Assembly: GCA_052035915.1 (NCBI GenBank)
Contig: JBPOHE010000007.1
Span: 1-60,613 of the forward strand
From: JBPOHE01 sp052035915
GTDB lineage: Bacteria > Pseudomonadota > Gammaproteobacteria > Chromatiales > Chromatiaceae
Direction of reading: 5' to 3'
Length of the DNA: 60,613 nucleotides
The notes beneath the pieces are model-generated. The model saw nothing but the letters and a program-made list of their open reading frames with translations. It did not search any database and was not told the DNA's origin. The number at the start of each line of letters is the position of its first letter. Positions within the stretch are counted from its first letter, which is position 1. Shown piece after piece: positions 47,859 to 56,555 of the stretch. Made by a program: the position numbers and the translations under genes.

Positions 47859-49592
47859 CTATTTGAGTGGCCAGACGGCCGCCAGATAGTTCCAGTTGAT
47901 GAAATAATACAGCACAAAGGACACCAGCAAGACCATGGCGAGGGCAAAAGTACCAGGCGCTTCGAAACCCGCCGAGCCGTGCTGTTCCACCACCGGCCGG
48001 CTGGCCATGGGCAGTTGCTCCGGCTGCTCGAAGGTATAGACAGAAGCCGCAAGCGGCTTGCCGAAGCTCTGCAGCAACCCCGCGGAAGGCTCCAGCTTCT
48101 TGCCGAACACCAGCGAACCCACGGTGACGATGAGGTACATGGCGCCGCCGACCATCGCCAGGAGGGCACCGATTCCGGCGATACCCATCAGCACATAGGC
48201 GGTCCCCGGATACTTGAAGCCCAAAGGATTGCCCGCAAAGCCCATGTCCCAGTGGCGACGGGCCACTCCCAGGGTACCCGCGCCCATGAGGAACAAGGAC
48301 ACGATAGTCATGCCTAGACCGAAGACATAGGGCTGCCATTTCGCCACCGTGGGCAGGATCATCTGGCGACGGAACAAAACCGGGATCAGCAGGTAAGTCA
48401 GGGCCATGAAGGCCAGGGTGGTGCCTATAACGACCGTGGCATGGAAGTGGCCCGGTACATAGATGGTGTTGTGGATGATGATGTTGATCTGCTCGGTACC
48501 CATCACCACACCTGAGATGCCACCCAGGAAACCAAAACCTACCAGCGAGATGAACATGCCCGAGAACACCGGATTATCCCAGGGGGCCTTGCGCAACCAC
48601 TCGAACATACCCTTGGTGAATCCCTTGTGTCGCTGGGCCACCTCGATGGCGCCAGGGACGGTCAGGCCGTGGATCATGCTGGCCAGCACCGCCAGATACA
48701 TGGCATAGCTGGTGTTGAATACCTTCCACTCGGAGCTGATACCCGGATCCACCAGGATGTGGTGGGCGCAGGCCAGTTGCAGGAAGAGGATGTAGAGCAG
48801 ATAGGCCGAACGGCTGACCTTCTCCGACATGGGCCGGGCGCCGAAGACCACACCCGCGATCAGATACCACACGGCCACATGGGCGGCGACGTTGATCTGT
48901 TGGGAGGAGTGCCCGAGGCCCCACCAGATGACCCGGTACATCAGGGCGTCGATGTGGCCGATGTAGCCGATGGACCAGAGGAAGGTCGGGATCAGAATGA
49001 TCGCCCCCGAGGCGATGGTGAAGACGGCGATGATAGCCGCGGTGATGGCGCCGAAGGTCACAAGGGGCACCGAGCCCTGATAGGTGTTCTCATCCTTGGC
49101 GATGACCAGGGTGCCGAAGAACACAAACACAGCGATTAGCGCACCCACGGCGAACAAAATCAACCCGAGATAGAAGGTTGGCTGGGCGGGCATGGGCACA
49201 TAGGAAGTCATCATCACGCTGGAACCGCCCTGGAAGATGGTGACGAGGGTGGTGATGGAGCCTATTACCATGAGCGCGAAGCCGAGCCAAGCCCAGCGTG
49301 GTGTAGCCAGGCGGCAGCGCAACAGGGTCGAGGAGGCGAAATAGAGGATGGCTATTTCGAAAAAGATGATCCAGAAGATGAGCGCGCCGATGCCATGGGC
49401 GGTCAGCACCATATAGAAGGAGTCCGCCGGCAAAAGATGCACCGCCGGCCATCTGGTCAGGGCGACCAGCACCCCGAGCACACCAGAGATCAAGAGGCTC
49501 ACCGCGGCGGCGACCGCGTTGACCTTCATCAGGCTCTCGGCGGACTTATGGAAATACAGCCCTGAGGATGGGCAAACCCGAAACTCTGCCAT
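47859..49592 (-). CDS. Heme-copper oxidase / NO-reductase-like subunit I lacking helix-VI tyrosine
   Basis: 577 residues. All six heme-copper His are present: H66 (LTAHGIGAL), CuB H228 (WGLGHSSQQIN) and H277-H278 (CAHHIL), H382 and H384 (VPGHFHATVV). Position H228+4, the cross-linked Tyr of A- and B-type oxygen reductases (HPEVY), is Gln232. This pattern fits NO-reductase-like members with a CuA subunit, such as the NorSY (sNOR) group. A Tyr donated from another helix, as in cbb3 oxidases, cannot be excluded. It follows the CuA subunit II gene by 6 bp, the norS-norY order, and cyoE and senC-like genes follow. Confidence 0.85.
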   Translation of the reverse strand: MAEFRVCPSSGLYFHKSAESLMKVNAVAAAVSLLISGVLGVLVALTRWPAVHLLPADSFYMVLTAHGIGALIFWIIFFEIAILYFASSTLLRCRLATPRWAWLGFALMVIGSITTLVTIFQGGSSVMMTSYVPMPAQPTFYLGLILFAVGALIAVFVFFGTLVIAKDENTYQGSVPLVTFGAITAAIIAVFTIASGAIILIPTFLWSIGYIGHIDALMYRVIWWGLGHSSQQINVAAHVAVWYLIAGVVFGARPMSEKVSRSAYLLYILFLQLACAHHILVDPGISSEWKVFNTSYAMYLAVLASMIHGLTVPGAIEVAQRHKGFTKGMFEWLRKAPWDNPVFSGMFISLVGFGFLGGISGVVMGTEQINIIIHNTIYVPGHFHATVVIGTTLAFMALTYLLIPVLFRRQMILPTVAKWQPYVFGLGMTIVSLFLMGAGTLGVARRHWDMGFAGNPLGFKYPGTAYVLMGIAGIGALLAMVGGAMYLIVTVGSLVFGKKLEPSAGLLQSFGKPLAASVYTFEQPEQLPMASRPVVEQHGSAGFEAPGTFALAMVLLVSFVLYYFINWNYLAAVWPLK

Positions 49593-49598
49593 AGATGC

Positions 49599-50135
49599 TT
49601 ACTCCTTGACGTAGATCTTGCCCAGCATGGTGTGGTGCAAGATGCCGCAATATTCGTTACAGACGATGGTGTACTCGCCCGCCTGGTCCGGGGTCACCGT
49701 CATGACCATCTCGTAGCCCGGCAGGACCTGCACATTGATGTTGACGGGTTGCAGGGAGAAGCCGTGCTGCCAATCCATCGACGAAAGATGAAGCCGGTAG
49801 CTCTTGTTCTTTTTCAGTTCAAGCATCGGATACCATTGCCAGAGCCGGCCCAACATATAGACATCGCTGTCCGCGGGTGGAGCGACCACGGGTAACCCCG
49901 CCTCATCTCTCACCTTATGGTCCTTGACCATGGCCTCCACCTTGGCCAGGTGTTTGGCCGGTGTGGTCTGATAGGCCTCGTTGGACAGATTCTGCTTACC
50001 GTAAAGGTGCCAGTAGGGCATCATGAGGAACATGATCAGGCACCAGACTACCGCCAACAGGATCCAGACGATTTCGGTCTTGCCGACCGGTTCTTTCCAC
50101 CAGATGCGTTCGGCCGGTGGTGTAAAGCTGCTCAT
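49599..50135 (-). CDS. CuA-containing subunit II of the oxidase/NO-reductase-like complex
   Basis: 178 residues, short for subunit II. One membrane helix (IVWILLAVVWCLIMFLMMPY) precedes a cupredoxin domain whose CuA site is complete: H in DWQHGFSL, then CNEYCGILHHTM supplying Cys, Glu, Cys, His and Met. It accepts electrons from a cytochrome c. No quinol-binding variant residues are evident. GAGGGGGA precedes the ATG. The size and single helix fit B-type or NorS-like subunits rather than classical aa3 CoxB. Confidence 0.9.
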   Translation of the reverse strand: MSSFTPPAERIWWKEPVGKTEIVWILLAVVWCLIMFLMMPYWHLYGKQNLSNEAYQTTPAKHLAKVEAMVKDHKVRDEAGLPVVAPPADSDVYMLGRLWQWYPMLELKKNKSYRLHLSSMDWQHGFSLQPVNINVQVLPGYEMVMTVTPDQAGEYTIVCNEYCGILHHTMLGKIYVKE

Positions 50136-50156
50136 CGGTATTTCCCCCTCTCAGAC

Positions 50157-50345
50157 TTATGGCGTAACGGGCAGGGTGACGATCTCCATGATCCCCCACA
50201 GGATGTAGAACACCGTCGGCATCACCACACCGATAAAAAGGAGCAAAAAAGGGTTATCTATCAACTTCTGCATAGCAGGAATCTTTTCCCGCTTTTCTGG
50301 GTTTGTTCTGGATGCAACATTTGGAGTCGGTTCTCCCATAGACAT
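50157..50345 (-). CDS. Small single-helix membrane protein heading the oxidase operon
   Basis: 62 residues with GAGGAG before the ATG. One membrane helix (NPFLLLFIGVVMPTVFYILW) is at the C-terminal half. It starts the operon (small protein, subunit II, subunit I, cyoE, sco), 21 bp before subunit II. Small helical subunits of this type accompany many B-type heme-copper enzymes. No family recognized. Confidence 0.72.
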   Translation of the reverse strand: MSMGEPTPNVASRTNPEKREKIPAMQKLIDNPFLLLFIGVVMPTVFYILWGIMEIVTLPVTP

Positions 50346-50551
50346 ATCTCCTCAAAGATGGCGAAACACACAACACGGATTGGCGAAGCCCGAAGGCAGG
50401 CGAAGCTGCTTGGTTCGTTCAGACGAGGGCCGCGATGCCTTCGGATGTTGCCTTCCGATACAACCAGACAGATCGTTGTACCCCCTCAACATCCGGATGG
50501 AACAACCCTCAGATACGCGAATGAGTGTTGATTTACCCGCCACCCCGAACC

Positions 50552-50565
50552 TTGATCTCGATCAA
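50552..50565. promoter_or_regulatory. FNR/DNR-type binding site
   Basis: TTGATCTCGATCAA is a perfect match to the FNR/CRP-family consensus TTGAT-N4-ATCAA. It lies between the divergent oxidase operon (start 50345) and ctaA (start 50650), 85 bp before ctaA. It suggests oxygen- or NO-responsive control of ctaA and possibly of the oxidase operon. The rest of 50346-50649 shows no gene. Confidence 0.72.
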
Positions 50566-50649
50566 GAGTTGAAAAATATTCCCTTGCGGTAAGCGGATGA
50601 GGCATTATGGGGAGTTTGATCCCTTCTCCAGTTCACGAGATTTCAGGCT

Positions 50650-51702
50650 ATGTCCGTGACCGAAACTGCTGCAAATAGAACGGTTGCCCTCTGGTTGTTG
50701 ATCTGCTGTGCCGCCATCTTCGCCATGGTGGTGCTGGGAGGGGTGACGCGGTTGACGGGCTCCGGGCTCTCCATCGTACGCTGGGAACCCATCACCGGGG
50801 TGCTGCCGCCCCTGAACGAAACCGCCTGGGAACAGGTATTCCAGCTCTATCAGCAATCGCCGGAATATCGGCTGAAGAACCGGGGGATGTCGCTCGAGGG
50901 CTTCAAAACCATCTTCTGGTTCGAATACGCCCACCGCCTGCTCGGCCGGCTGATTGGGGTCATCTTTCTCGTCCCCCTGATCTTTTTCGTGATCCGCAAG
51001 CAGCTGAACCGCTCGCTCATCCCCAAGCTGGTCCTGATGTTCGTGCTCGGTGGGCTGCAGGGCCTGCTCGGCTGGTATATGGTGATGAGCGGACTGGTCA
51101 ATGATCCCCACGTGAGCCAATACCGCCTGACCGCCCACCTCGGGCTCGCCCTTCTCATTTATTCTTATATGTTCTGGGTGGCGTTGGATCTGTTGTTTCC
51201 CGACACCGGTCACATCCAAAAAAGGGGGGCAACGGCAGGCCTGATCGTCTTGCTGGTGTTTCTGACCGCCCTTTCCGGTGGTTTCGTCGCCGGCACCCGG
51301 GCGGGTCTGGCCTACAACACCTTCCCCTTGATGGACGGCCAATGGGTTCCTGGGGGAATGTTCACCCTGACTCCCCTGTGGAGCAACTTGTTCGAGAATG
51401 TCACCACGGTGCAGTTCGACCACCGCCTGCTGGCCACCCTGCTGTTCTTGGTCATCCCGGCGTTCTGGTGGCGCGCCCGCCGACAGCCGCTCGCACCCCG
51501 GGTCCAGATCGGGCTCCATGTCCTGCTCATGACCCTATTCCTACAGCTCGGGCTGGGCATCTCCACGCTGCTGCTCCGGGTGCCGGTGGCCCTGGGAACG
51601 GCGCATCAGGGCGGTGCCGTGTTGTTGCTGACCGCGGCCCTGTTCGTCTGGCATCGAATGCGTCGGGAGCCTCTCCAGCAGCCGATCTCAGGATTTGTCT
51701 AG
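50650..51702 (+). CDS. ctaA: Heme A synthase
   Basis: 350 residues, eight helices. The signatures are VVLGGVTRLTGSGLSIVRWE and WEQVFQLYQQSPEYRLKNRG (type 2 CtaA N-terminal region), FWFEYAHRLLGRLIG with heme His, GGFVAGTRAGLAYNTFPLMD, and FDHRLLATLL with GTAHQGGAVLLL. It oxidizes the C8 methyl of heme O to give heme A. It is divergent from the oxidase operon and preceded by an FNR-type box. Its presence argues that at least one heme-copper enzyme in the cell uses heme A. Confidence 0.95.
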   Translation: MSVTETAANRTVALWLLICCAAIFAMVVLGGVTRLTGSGLSIVRWEPITGVLPPLNETAWEQVFQLYQQSPEYRLKNRGMSLEGFKTIFWFEYAHRLLGRLIGVIFLVPLIFFVIRKQLNRSLIPKLVLMFVLGGLQGLLGWYMVMSGLVNDPHVSQYRLTAHLGLALLIYSYMFWVALDLLFPDTGHIQKRGATAGLIVLLVFLTALSGGFVAGTRAGLAYNTFPLMDGQWVPGGMFTLTPLWSNLFENVTTVQFDHRLLATLLFLVIPAFWWRARRQPLAPRVQIGLHVLLMTLFLQLGLGISTLLLRVPVALGTAHQGGAVLLLTAALFVWHRMRREPLQQPISGFV

Positions 51703-51771
51703 CCGCTCGCCCTGCCTTGCCGGCGTTTTTCATCAACCGAGCCTATTACGCCACCCAGACCATCCGACTCC

Positions 51772-52446
51772 ATGATCAAGTCCAAACTCGACTTCTCCTA
51801 TAAATATGATCAGGACTTTGCCGAGCGCTATCACCAGAGTCGGGAGGAAAGCCTGGAGCGTCGCGTTGCCAGTCAACTGGAAATCCGCATGGCCCGCCGC
51901 GGTCTTCAGTTGGCGGGGCACCCCAAGTCGGTGCTCGATCTCCCCTGCGGCACGGGAAGATTCTGGTCGATGCTGGCCGAGGACCCGGAGCGCCTGCTCC
52001 TGGCTGGCGACAGCAGCCAGGCGATGATACATACCGCCATCCAGCATCACCCGGATCTTGCCCCCAGATTCCAGCTGTATCACCTGGACGCCCTCGCCAT
52101 CGATCTGCCGGATCGCTCGGTCGAAAGCGTATTCTGCATGCGTCTGCTGCATCACGTCTTCGATGTCGAGACGCGGCTACAGATCTACCGCGAATTCGCC
52201 CGGGTAAGCCGTCACACGGCCTGCATATCATTGCGGGTCACGGGGAATTTCCATGCCTGGCGGCGGCAGTACCGTCTGCGACACAGGAACCAACCCGGGA
52301 GAAACCGCACTGTGCTGGACCCGCGCCAAGCGGAGACAGAGTTCAGCATGGCGGGGTGGAAGGTGATCGGGAAGGTCGACCTGCTGCCCTATCACTCGAT
52401 GTGGCGCACCTACGTGCTGGCCCTGAAGGAGGCTCCCCAAAGCTGA
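51772..52446 (+). CDS. Class I SAM-dependent methyltransferase
   Basis: 224 residues. SAM-binding motif I is VLDLPCGTGRFWSML, with the motif II acidic residue at LLAGDSSQAM, HLDALAIDLPDRSVESVFCM as motifs III-IV, and LLHHVFDVETRLQIYREFAR after. The substrate is not inferable. It follows ctaA by 69 bp on the same strand but with a weak ribosome-binding sequence, so linkage to heme metabolism is not implied. Confidence 0.85.
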   Translation: MIKSKLDFSYKYDQDFAERYHQSREESLERRVASQLEIRMARRGLQLAGHPKSVLDLPCGTGRFWSMLAEDPERLLLAGDSSQAMIHTAIQHHPDLAPRFQLYHLDALAIDLPDRSVESVFCMRLLHHVFDVETRLQIYREFARVSRHTACISLRVTGNFHAWRRQYRLRHRNQPGRNRTVLDPRQAETEFSMAGWKVIGKVDLLPYHSMWRTYVLALKEAPQS

Positions 52447-52485
52447 GTCGCCCGATCCTGGCGGCTCCGGGAAGGGGACCGCGTA

Positions 52486-52567
52486 GCAGAGTAGGTCGGC
52501 AATCCTTTGCCGACCCCCCCCCTGATCGGCATCAAATGGCGGCAAGGGGTTGCCGCCCTACGAGCTC
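52486..52567. repeat. Double-hairpin repeat family B, copy 3
   Basis: Same two stems (GTCGGCAA/TTGCCGAC; GGCGGCAA/TTGCCGCC), with a longer C-run between them. It lies 40 bp after the methyltransferase stop. The gene-free interval 52447-52906 holds this and PAL copy 6. Confidence 0.9.
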
Positions 52568-52664
52568 CGGGAAGGAAACCGCGTAATCGGATGGAGGCGG
52601 ACGGGGGCCACGAAGGTGTGGCTGAGAAAAAGACTCAGCAGGAATCGGTATTCGAGTTCGGGTG

Positions 52665-52785
52665 TTCCGGGCATCGACGGCCAATGGCCGATTTCCGTTC
52701 TAATACAGAGAACAATATATCAATATCTCGCGGTATTGTTCTCTAATGGAGAACAAAAACCGGCCCAACACAGCCAGGCCCGGGA
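52665..52785. repeat. PAL family, copy 6
   Basis: CCGGGCATCGACGG (52667-52680) and CCAGGCCCGGGA (52774-52785) arms around GTTCTaatacAGAGAACAATAT and TATTGTTCTCtaatgGAGAAC (52698-52754). Near-perfect inner complementarity. Confidence 0.88.
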
Positions 52786-52906
52786 GGCTCTCCCAACCAC
52801 CAGGGGCCAAATCCAAATCTGATTGGCCAGTTATTTCAGCGAGAGAGGGATGTGCCGTCACTCCCCTCGCCCGTTTGCGGGAGAGGGGAGCTGGACGGTT
52901 ACAAGA

Positions 52907-54688
52907 TCACAACAACCCGGCGTAGTCGGCTATCCCCGGATTGCCTTTTACCCCCACGAGTTTCGGGCTGTTGACTTTGGCCAGCTTCACCTGGCCTTTG
53001 AGGCGGAGATAATCGGCGACCACATCCCACACCGGACGCCCGGGCGCTTGGGAGCCCACGGTGGCCCAGCCGGAGACGATATAGTTTTTCCCCGCCTCGA
53101 CCGGGGTACCGTCGTCCAGGGTCATCTGACTGATGCGCTGGCCCATCTCCCGGCTGGGATCACAGACATAATCCAGCCCCCCGACGCGCACCATATCCCC
53201 ACCCTGCTGGTAATAGGGGTCCGGATTGAACAGGTTGTCGCAGACATCTTCGAGAATGGTCTTGATGTCGGCGCCGGTCATCTCGCGTCGATAGGTTTCC
53301 GGGTAGGTGATACAGGTCTGGTCCAATACCTGTTCCATGGTGATCGCCTGTCCCGGCAGGATGCTGGTACCCCAGCGGAAGCCGGGCGAGAGGGCGATCT
53401 GAGCGTCATTGACCTCCCGCAGGGCATCGCAGATGACCTGGTCGAAAGTGCCGTTGAAGTTCCCCCGTCGATAGAGGGTGGCCTCGGTAACCGCCAGTTT
53501 CTCCTCCAGCCGATCCTTGTAAGGCGCACGCACCTTATCGATATAGGCCTGCATCTCCGGGTCGGCGGGCAGGAGGTTGGAGAACACCGGCAACAGCCGG
53601 TAGCGGAAATCCCGTACCTGTCCGCCCTTCACCTCCAAGTCCATGACGCCGAGAAACTTGCCGTTGGAACCGGCATTGGTCACCAGGGTACGCCCGTTGC
53701 GGTTCTTGATGAGGCTCGGCGCCGGCACACCGTCATGGGTATGGCCGCCGAAGATGACGTCGATACCGCTCACCCGCTCCGCCATCTTGAGGTCGACATC
53801 CATGCCGTTGTGGGAAAGCACCACTATGACTTCGGGTTTTTCCTTCGCCTTGAGCTTGTCGACGACTTCCTGCATGTGCTTGTCTTCGATGCCGAAGGTC
53901 CAATCCGGGATAAAGCGCTGCGGGTTGGCGATGGGGGTATAGGGAAAGGCCTGGCCAATGACGGCCACGCGAACCCCGCCTACCTCCTTGATGGTATAGG
54001 GGCGGAAGGCCTGGCCGCTGTCGCCGTCGAAACCCGCGTATTTGGCGAATTTGTAATCGAAGAGGGCGTCCTCCTTGACCTTGATGTTCTGCGCCACGAA
54101 CTCGGCCTTGAGCTCGGCCAGGTTCTCCATGACCTCCTGGTCCAGATAGGTGAACTCCCAATGGCCGGTCATGACATCCACGCCCAGGAGGTTGCAGGCC
54201 CCTACCATGTCCTTACCCCGGGTCCAATAGGCGGTTCCCGATCCCTGCCAGGTATCGCCGCCGTCCAATAAGAGGGTATTGCCTGGGCCCCTGGCTTCCC
54301 GCAGGCGCTTCACCAGGGTCCGCAGATGGGCGAAGCCACCAACCCGACCATAGCGCTTGGCCGCCTCATCGAAATGGAGATAGGTGAAGGCATGGGCGTC
54401 GAGGCCACCGCCGGTCAGACCATAGTGTTTCAACAGGGCCTCGCCGACCAGATGCGGCGGTTTGCCCAGGGCGGTGCCAACGCCCAGGTTGACATTGGGT
54501 TCCCGGTAATAGACTGGATTCAGCTGGGCATGGGTATCAGTGATATGCAACAGGCTCAGATTACCGAATTTGGGGACATCATAGATGTCGGCCGCCTGGG
54601 TCTTGGCGGCAGCCAAGGACCTGGGCAGGATCCCCGCCGCCCCGGCCATGGCCATCAAGTGGAGAAACTCACGTCTGGAGATACTCAT
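52907..54688 (-). CDS. soxB: Thiosulfohydrolase SoxB
   Basis: 593 residues. A twin-arginine signal (SISRREFLHLMAMAGAAGIL) exports the folded protein. The metallophosphoesterase-like N-terminal domain shows LLHITDTHAQLNP, LLLDGGDTWQGSG, TGHWEFTY, VLSHNGMDVD and IFGGHTHDGV, which bind two manganese ions. The C-terminal 5'-nucleotidase-like domain (~400-590) contains GNFNGTFDQVICDALREV and TYPETYRREMTG. SoxB hydrolyses sulfate from SoxY-bound thiosulfate intermediates. No other sox gene is present, the usual situation in sulfur-storing gammaproteobacteria with dispersed sox loci. AGGAG precedes the ATG at 54688. Confidence 0.96.
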   Translation of the reverse strand: MSISRREFLHLMAMAGAAGILPRSLAAAKTQAADIYDVPKFGNLSLLHITDTHAQLNPVYYREPNVNLGVGTALGKPPHLVGEALLKHYGLTGGGLDAHAFTYLHFDEAAKRYGRVGGFAHLRTLVKRLREARGPGNTLLLDGGDTWQGSGTAYWTRGKDMVGACNLLGVDVMTGHWEFTYLDQEVMENLAELKAEFVAQNIKVKEDALFDYKFAKYAGFDGDSGQAFRPYTIKEVGGVRVAVIGQAFPYTPIANPQRFIPDWTFGIEDKHMQEVVDKLKAKEKPEVIVVLSHNGMDVDLKMAERVSGIDVIFGGHTHDGVPAPSLIKNRNGRTLVTNAGSNGKFLGVMDLEVKGGQVRDFRYRLLPVFSNLLPADPEMQAYIDKVRAPYKDRLEEKLAVTEATLYRRGNFNGTFDQVICDALREVNDAQIALSPGFRWGTSILPGQAITMEQVLDQTCITYPETYRREMTGADIKTILEDVCDNLFNPDPYYQQGGDMVRVGGLDYVCDPSREMGQRISQMTLDDGTPVEAGKNYIVSGWATVGSQAPGRPVWDVVADYLRLKGQVKLAKVNSPKLVGVKGNPGIADYAGLL

Positions 54689-55064
54689 CTTCTTATCGCT
54701 CCTCATAACCATACCGGGGCTTGGTGACGGGTTATCGGGCTGTCGCCGCTTGGAAGCCTGGCTCCTCCTGCCTTCCTGGTGACAACAAGCCGAACCCGGA
54801 TATCGCCAAGTATAAGATGGCACCAGCGGGACAACATCCCAGGTCACCAAGGGTTTTCCCGGATATTCCCTCCTCTCCCCTTTCGCCACGCCGTCCTGCC
54901 CCTGTCCCCGGCCACTGGCTAAGCCGGGGAATGTGTGGAAGGATCCGGGGCGCGCCTGCTGTGAAAGTCCCTGGCCCAACCGGCGGCGGAAGCGGTTCTC
55001 TCGAACCCGGCCACCACAACAGCCAGGCGGCAACGAAACCCAAGGTCAATGAGGAGAGAAGGTC
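54689..55064. other. Divergent intergenic stretch between soxB and the TAXI gene
   Basis: 376 bp with no gene. It should hold promoters for both divergent genes, but no clear operator is recognized. GAGGAGAG at 55050-55057 is the ribosome-binding sequence of the TAXI gene. Confidence 0.5.
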
Positions 55065-56051
55065 ATGAAATCGAAGCTTTTGCTTGGCTTGTTGTTGGCG
55101 TCGGTCCTGAGCCTGTCGGCCCATGGGGACGAAAACCAGATCCGTATCGCCGGCGGGCCGGCCACCGGCGAATATATCAATATCGCCAGATCCCTGTGCG
55201 CCTCCCTGGGAAAGCTGTTCCAGTGTCAACCGACGGAAACCGCCGGTACCCTGGACAACCGCAAGCGATTGGAGGCCGGGCAGGCGGAATTCGGCCTCGC
55301 CAAGAGTAATGCCGCGGATGACTGGATGAAGGATCCGACCTTTGCCGCCAAGCATACGATCGTGCGCCGGATCGGCGACGAATCCCTGTTCGTGTTCGCC
55401 AAACCGGAGATCCTGCAGGCCGCGGGCAGTTGGCTGGGGGTGCGCGAGAACGCCTTTCTGTTGAGCCTCGGCCTGCCGGGCGAACTCTCTGGCGATGCGA
55501 CAGTATTCAACGCCCTGAAGTCGGTGCCTGGTTCACCCCTCGCCAATATAGAGGTCAAGATGTTCCCGGATCGCCCGGCGCTGGTCGAGGCGGTAAAAAC
55601 CGGTAAGGTCAAGCTGGGTTTCATCACCCAGGTGCCCAACCCCACCAACCCCCTCTTCGCCTCCATCAATGAATCCGGGCTCATGATCATGGGCGTGGTG
55701 GATCCGGACATGATCACCTTCGGCGAGACCTTCCGCATCAAGCCGGTCACGGTGAAGAATGCCAAATGGTTCGGCCTCGGCGGCGGTGCCCATCAGATCG
55801 AGACCGCCAATGTCCCCGCCGCCATAGTCGCGGTGAAACCCGAGACCCTGCAGGGACGCGCGGCCATGGTGCAACAGGCCGCCATCAAGCGGATCCAGGA
55901 GGCCAAGGAGGCCGAGCTGCTGCCGCAGCAAAGCTGGATGCAGGAACTCGCCAATACCACTTCCTTGAAGGCCGGGGCCGGTCTGGAGAATGCCATGAAG
56001 TCCATGGAAAAGGCCGCCGCCGGGGCCAAGGAGCGGCTCGGCAAACTCTGA
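55065..56051 (+). CDS. TAXI family TRAP-type solute-binding protein
   Basis: 328 residues. Signal peptide LLLGLLLASVLSLSAHG is followed by the TAXI fold: IRIAGGPATGEYINIARSLC, QPTETAGTLDNRKRLEAGQA, EFGLAKSNAADDWMKD, and ESLFVFAKPE. These periplasmic proteins usually feed a TRAP permease with dicarboxylates or amino acids. No permease is encoded here, so it may be a sensor or partner of the hybrid kinase downstream, or of a distant transporter. Extra Cys residues (LCASLGKLFQC) could form a disulfide. The helical C-terminus is Lys/Ala-rich. Confidence 0.85.
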   Translation: MKSKLLLGLLLASVLSLSAHGDENQIRIAGGPATGEYINIARSLCASLGKLFQCQPTETAGTLDNRKRLEAGQAEFGLAKSNAADDWMKDPTFAAKHTIVRRIGDESLFVFAKPEILQAAGSWLGVRENAFLLSLGLPGELSGDATVFNALKSVPGSPLANIEVKMFPDRPALVEAVKTGKVKLGFITQVPNPTNPLFASINESGLMIMGVVDPDMITFGETFRIKPVTVKNAKWFGLGGGAHQIETANVPAAIVAVKPETLQGRAAMVQQAAIKRIQEAKEAELLPQQSWMQELANTTSLKAGAGLENAMKSMEKAAAGAKERLGKL

Positions 56052-56555
56052 GCCGCAAGATTGTGGCTCGCCGGAACGACCGCCTCGACCTGGCGCGTCG
56101 TCCCGGCGCAAGCCAACGCGCCCTGACCTCGGGATGAGCCAGGGGGGCAGGGTTCTGAACCACCGACGGCTCATCGACTCCCGGGCCTCCTGCTCCTCCC
56201 TCTCCCGGGGAGACGGGGTGATGATGTATGTCATTGGGAGAAGAGCCTTTCCGTGGCACCCTTGCGCTTTTCCCGAGGGACGAAGTGACCGCGCCCAACA
56301 GCCTCCGCCAAGAGAAGGGCCGTTGAGGCGATAGTTTGACAGCGGTCCTCCCGGCTTCGAGCCGGTATTCCGCGTCTGGACGAAGGTCCGCAACCAAGCG
56401 ACGAGTCACTGACGCCGAGGATCCCGGACCCGCTTGTTTGCACACCCCGGCCACAGACACAGCATCGATAATGTCGTTTTCCCTAAATACACCACCTATG
56501 CAATGGTCAGTTTAGCCCCCAGGCCCGCTCGCCCCGGCCCACAGGAACATCTCCC
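56052..56555. other. Gene-free stretch before the hybrid kinase
   Basis: 504 bp with no convincing gene. Frames on the minus strand lack start signals and family resemblance. A short AT-rich segment at 56465-56505 is a plausible promoter region for the kinase gene. Confidence 0.5.
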
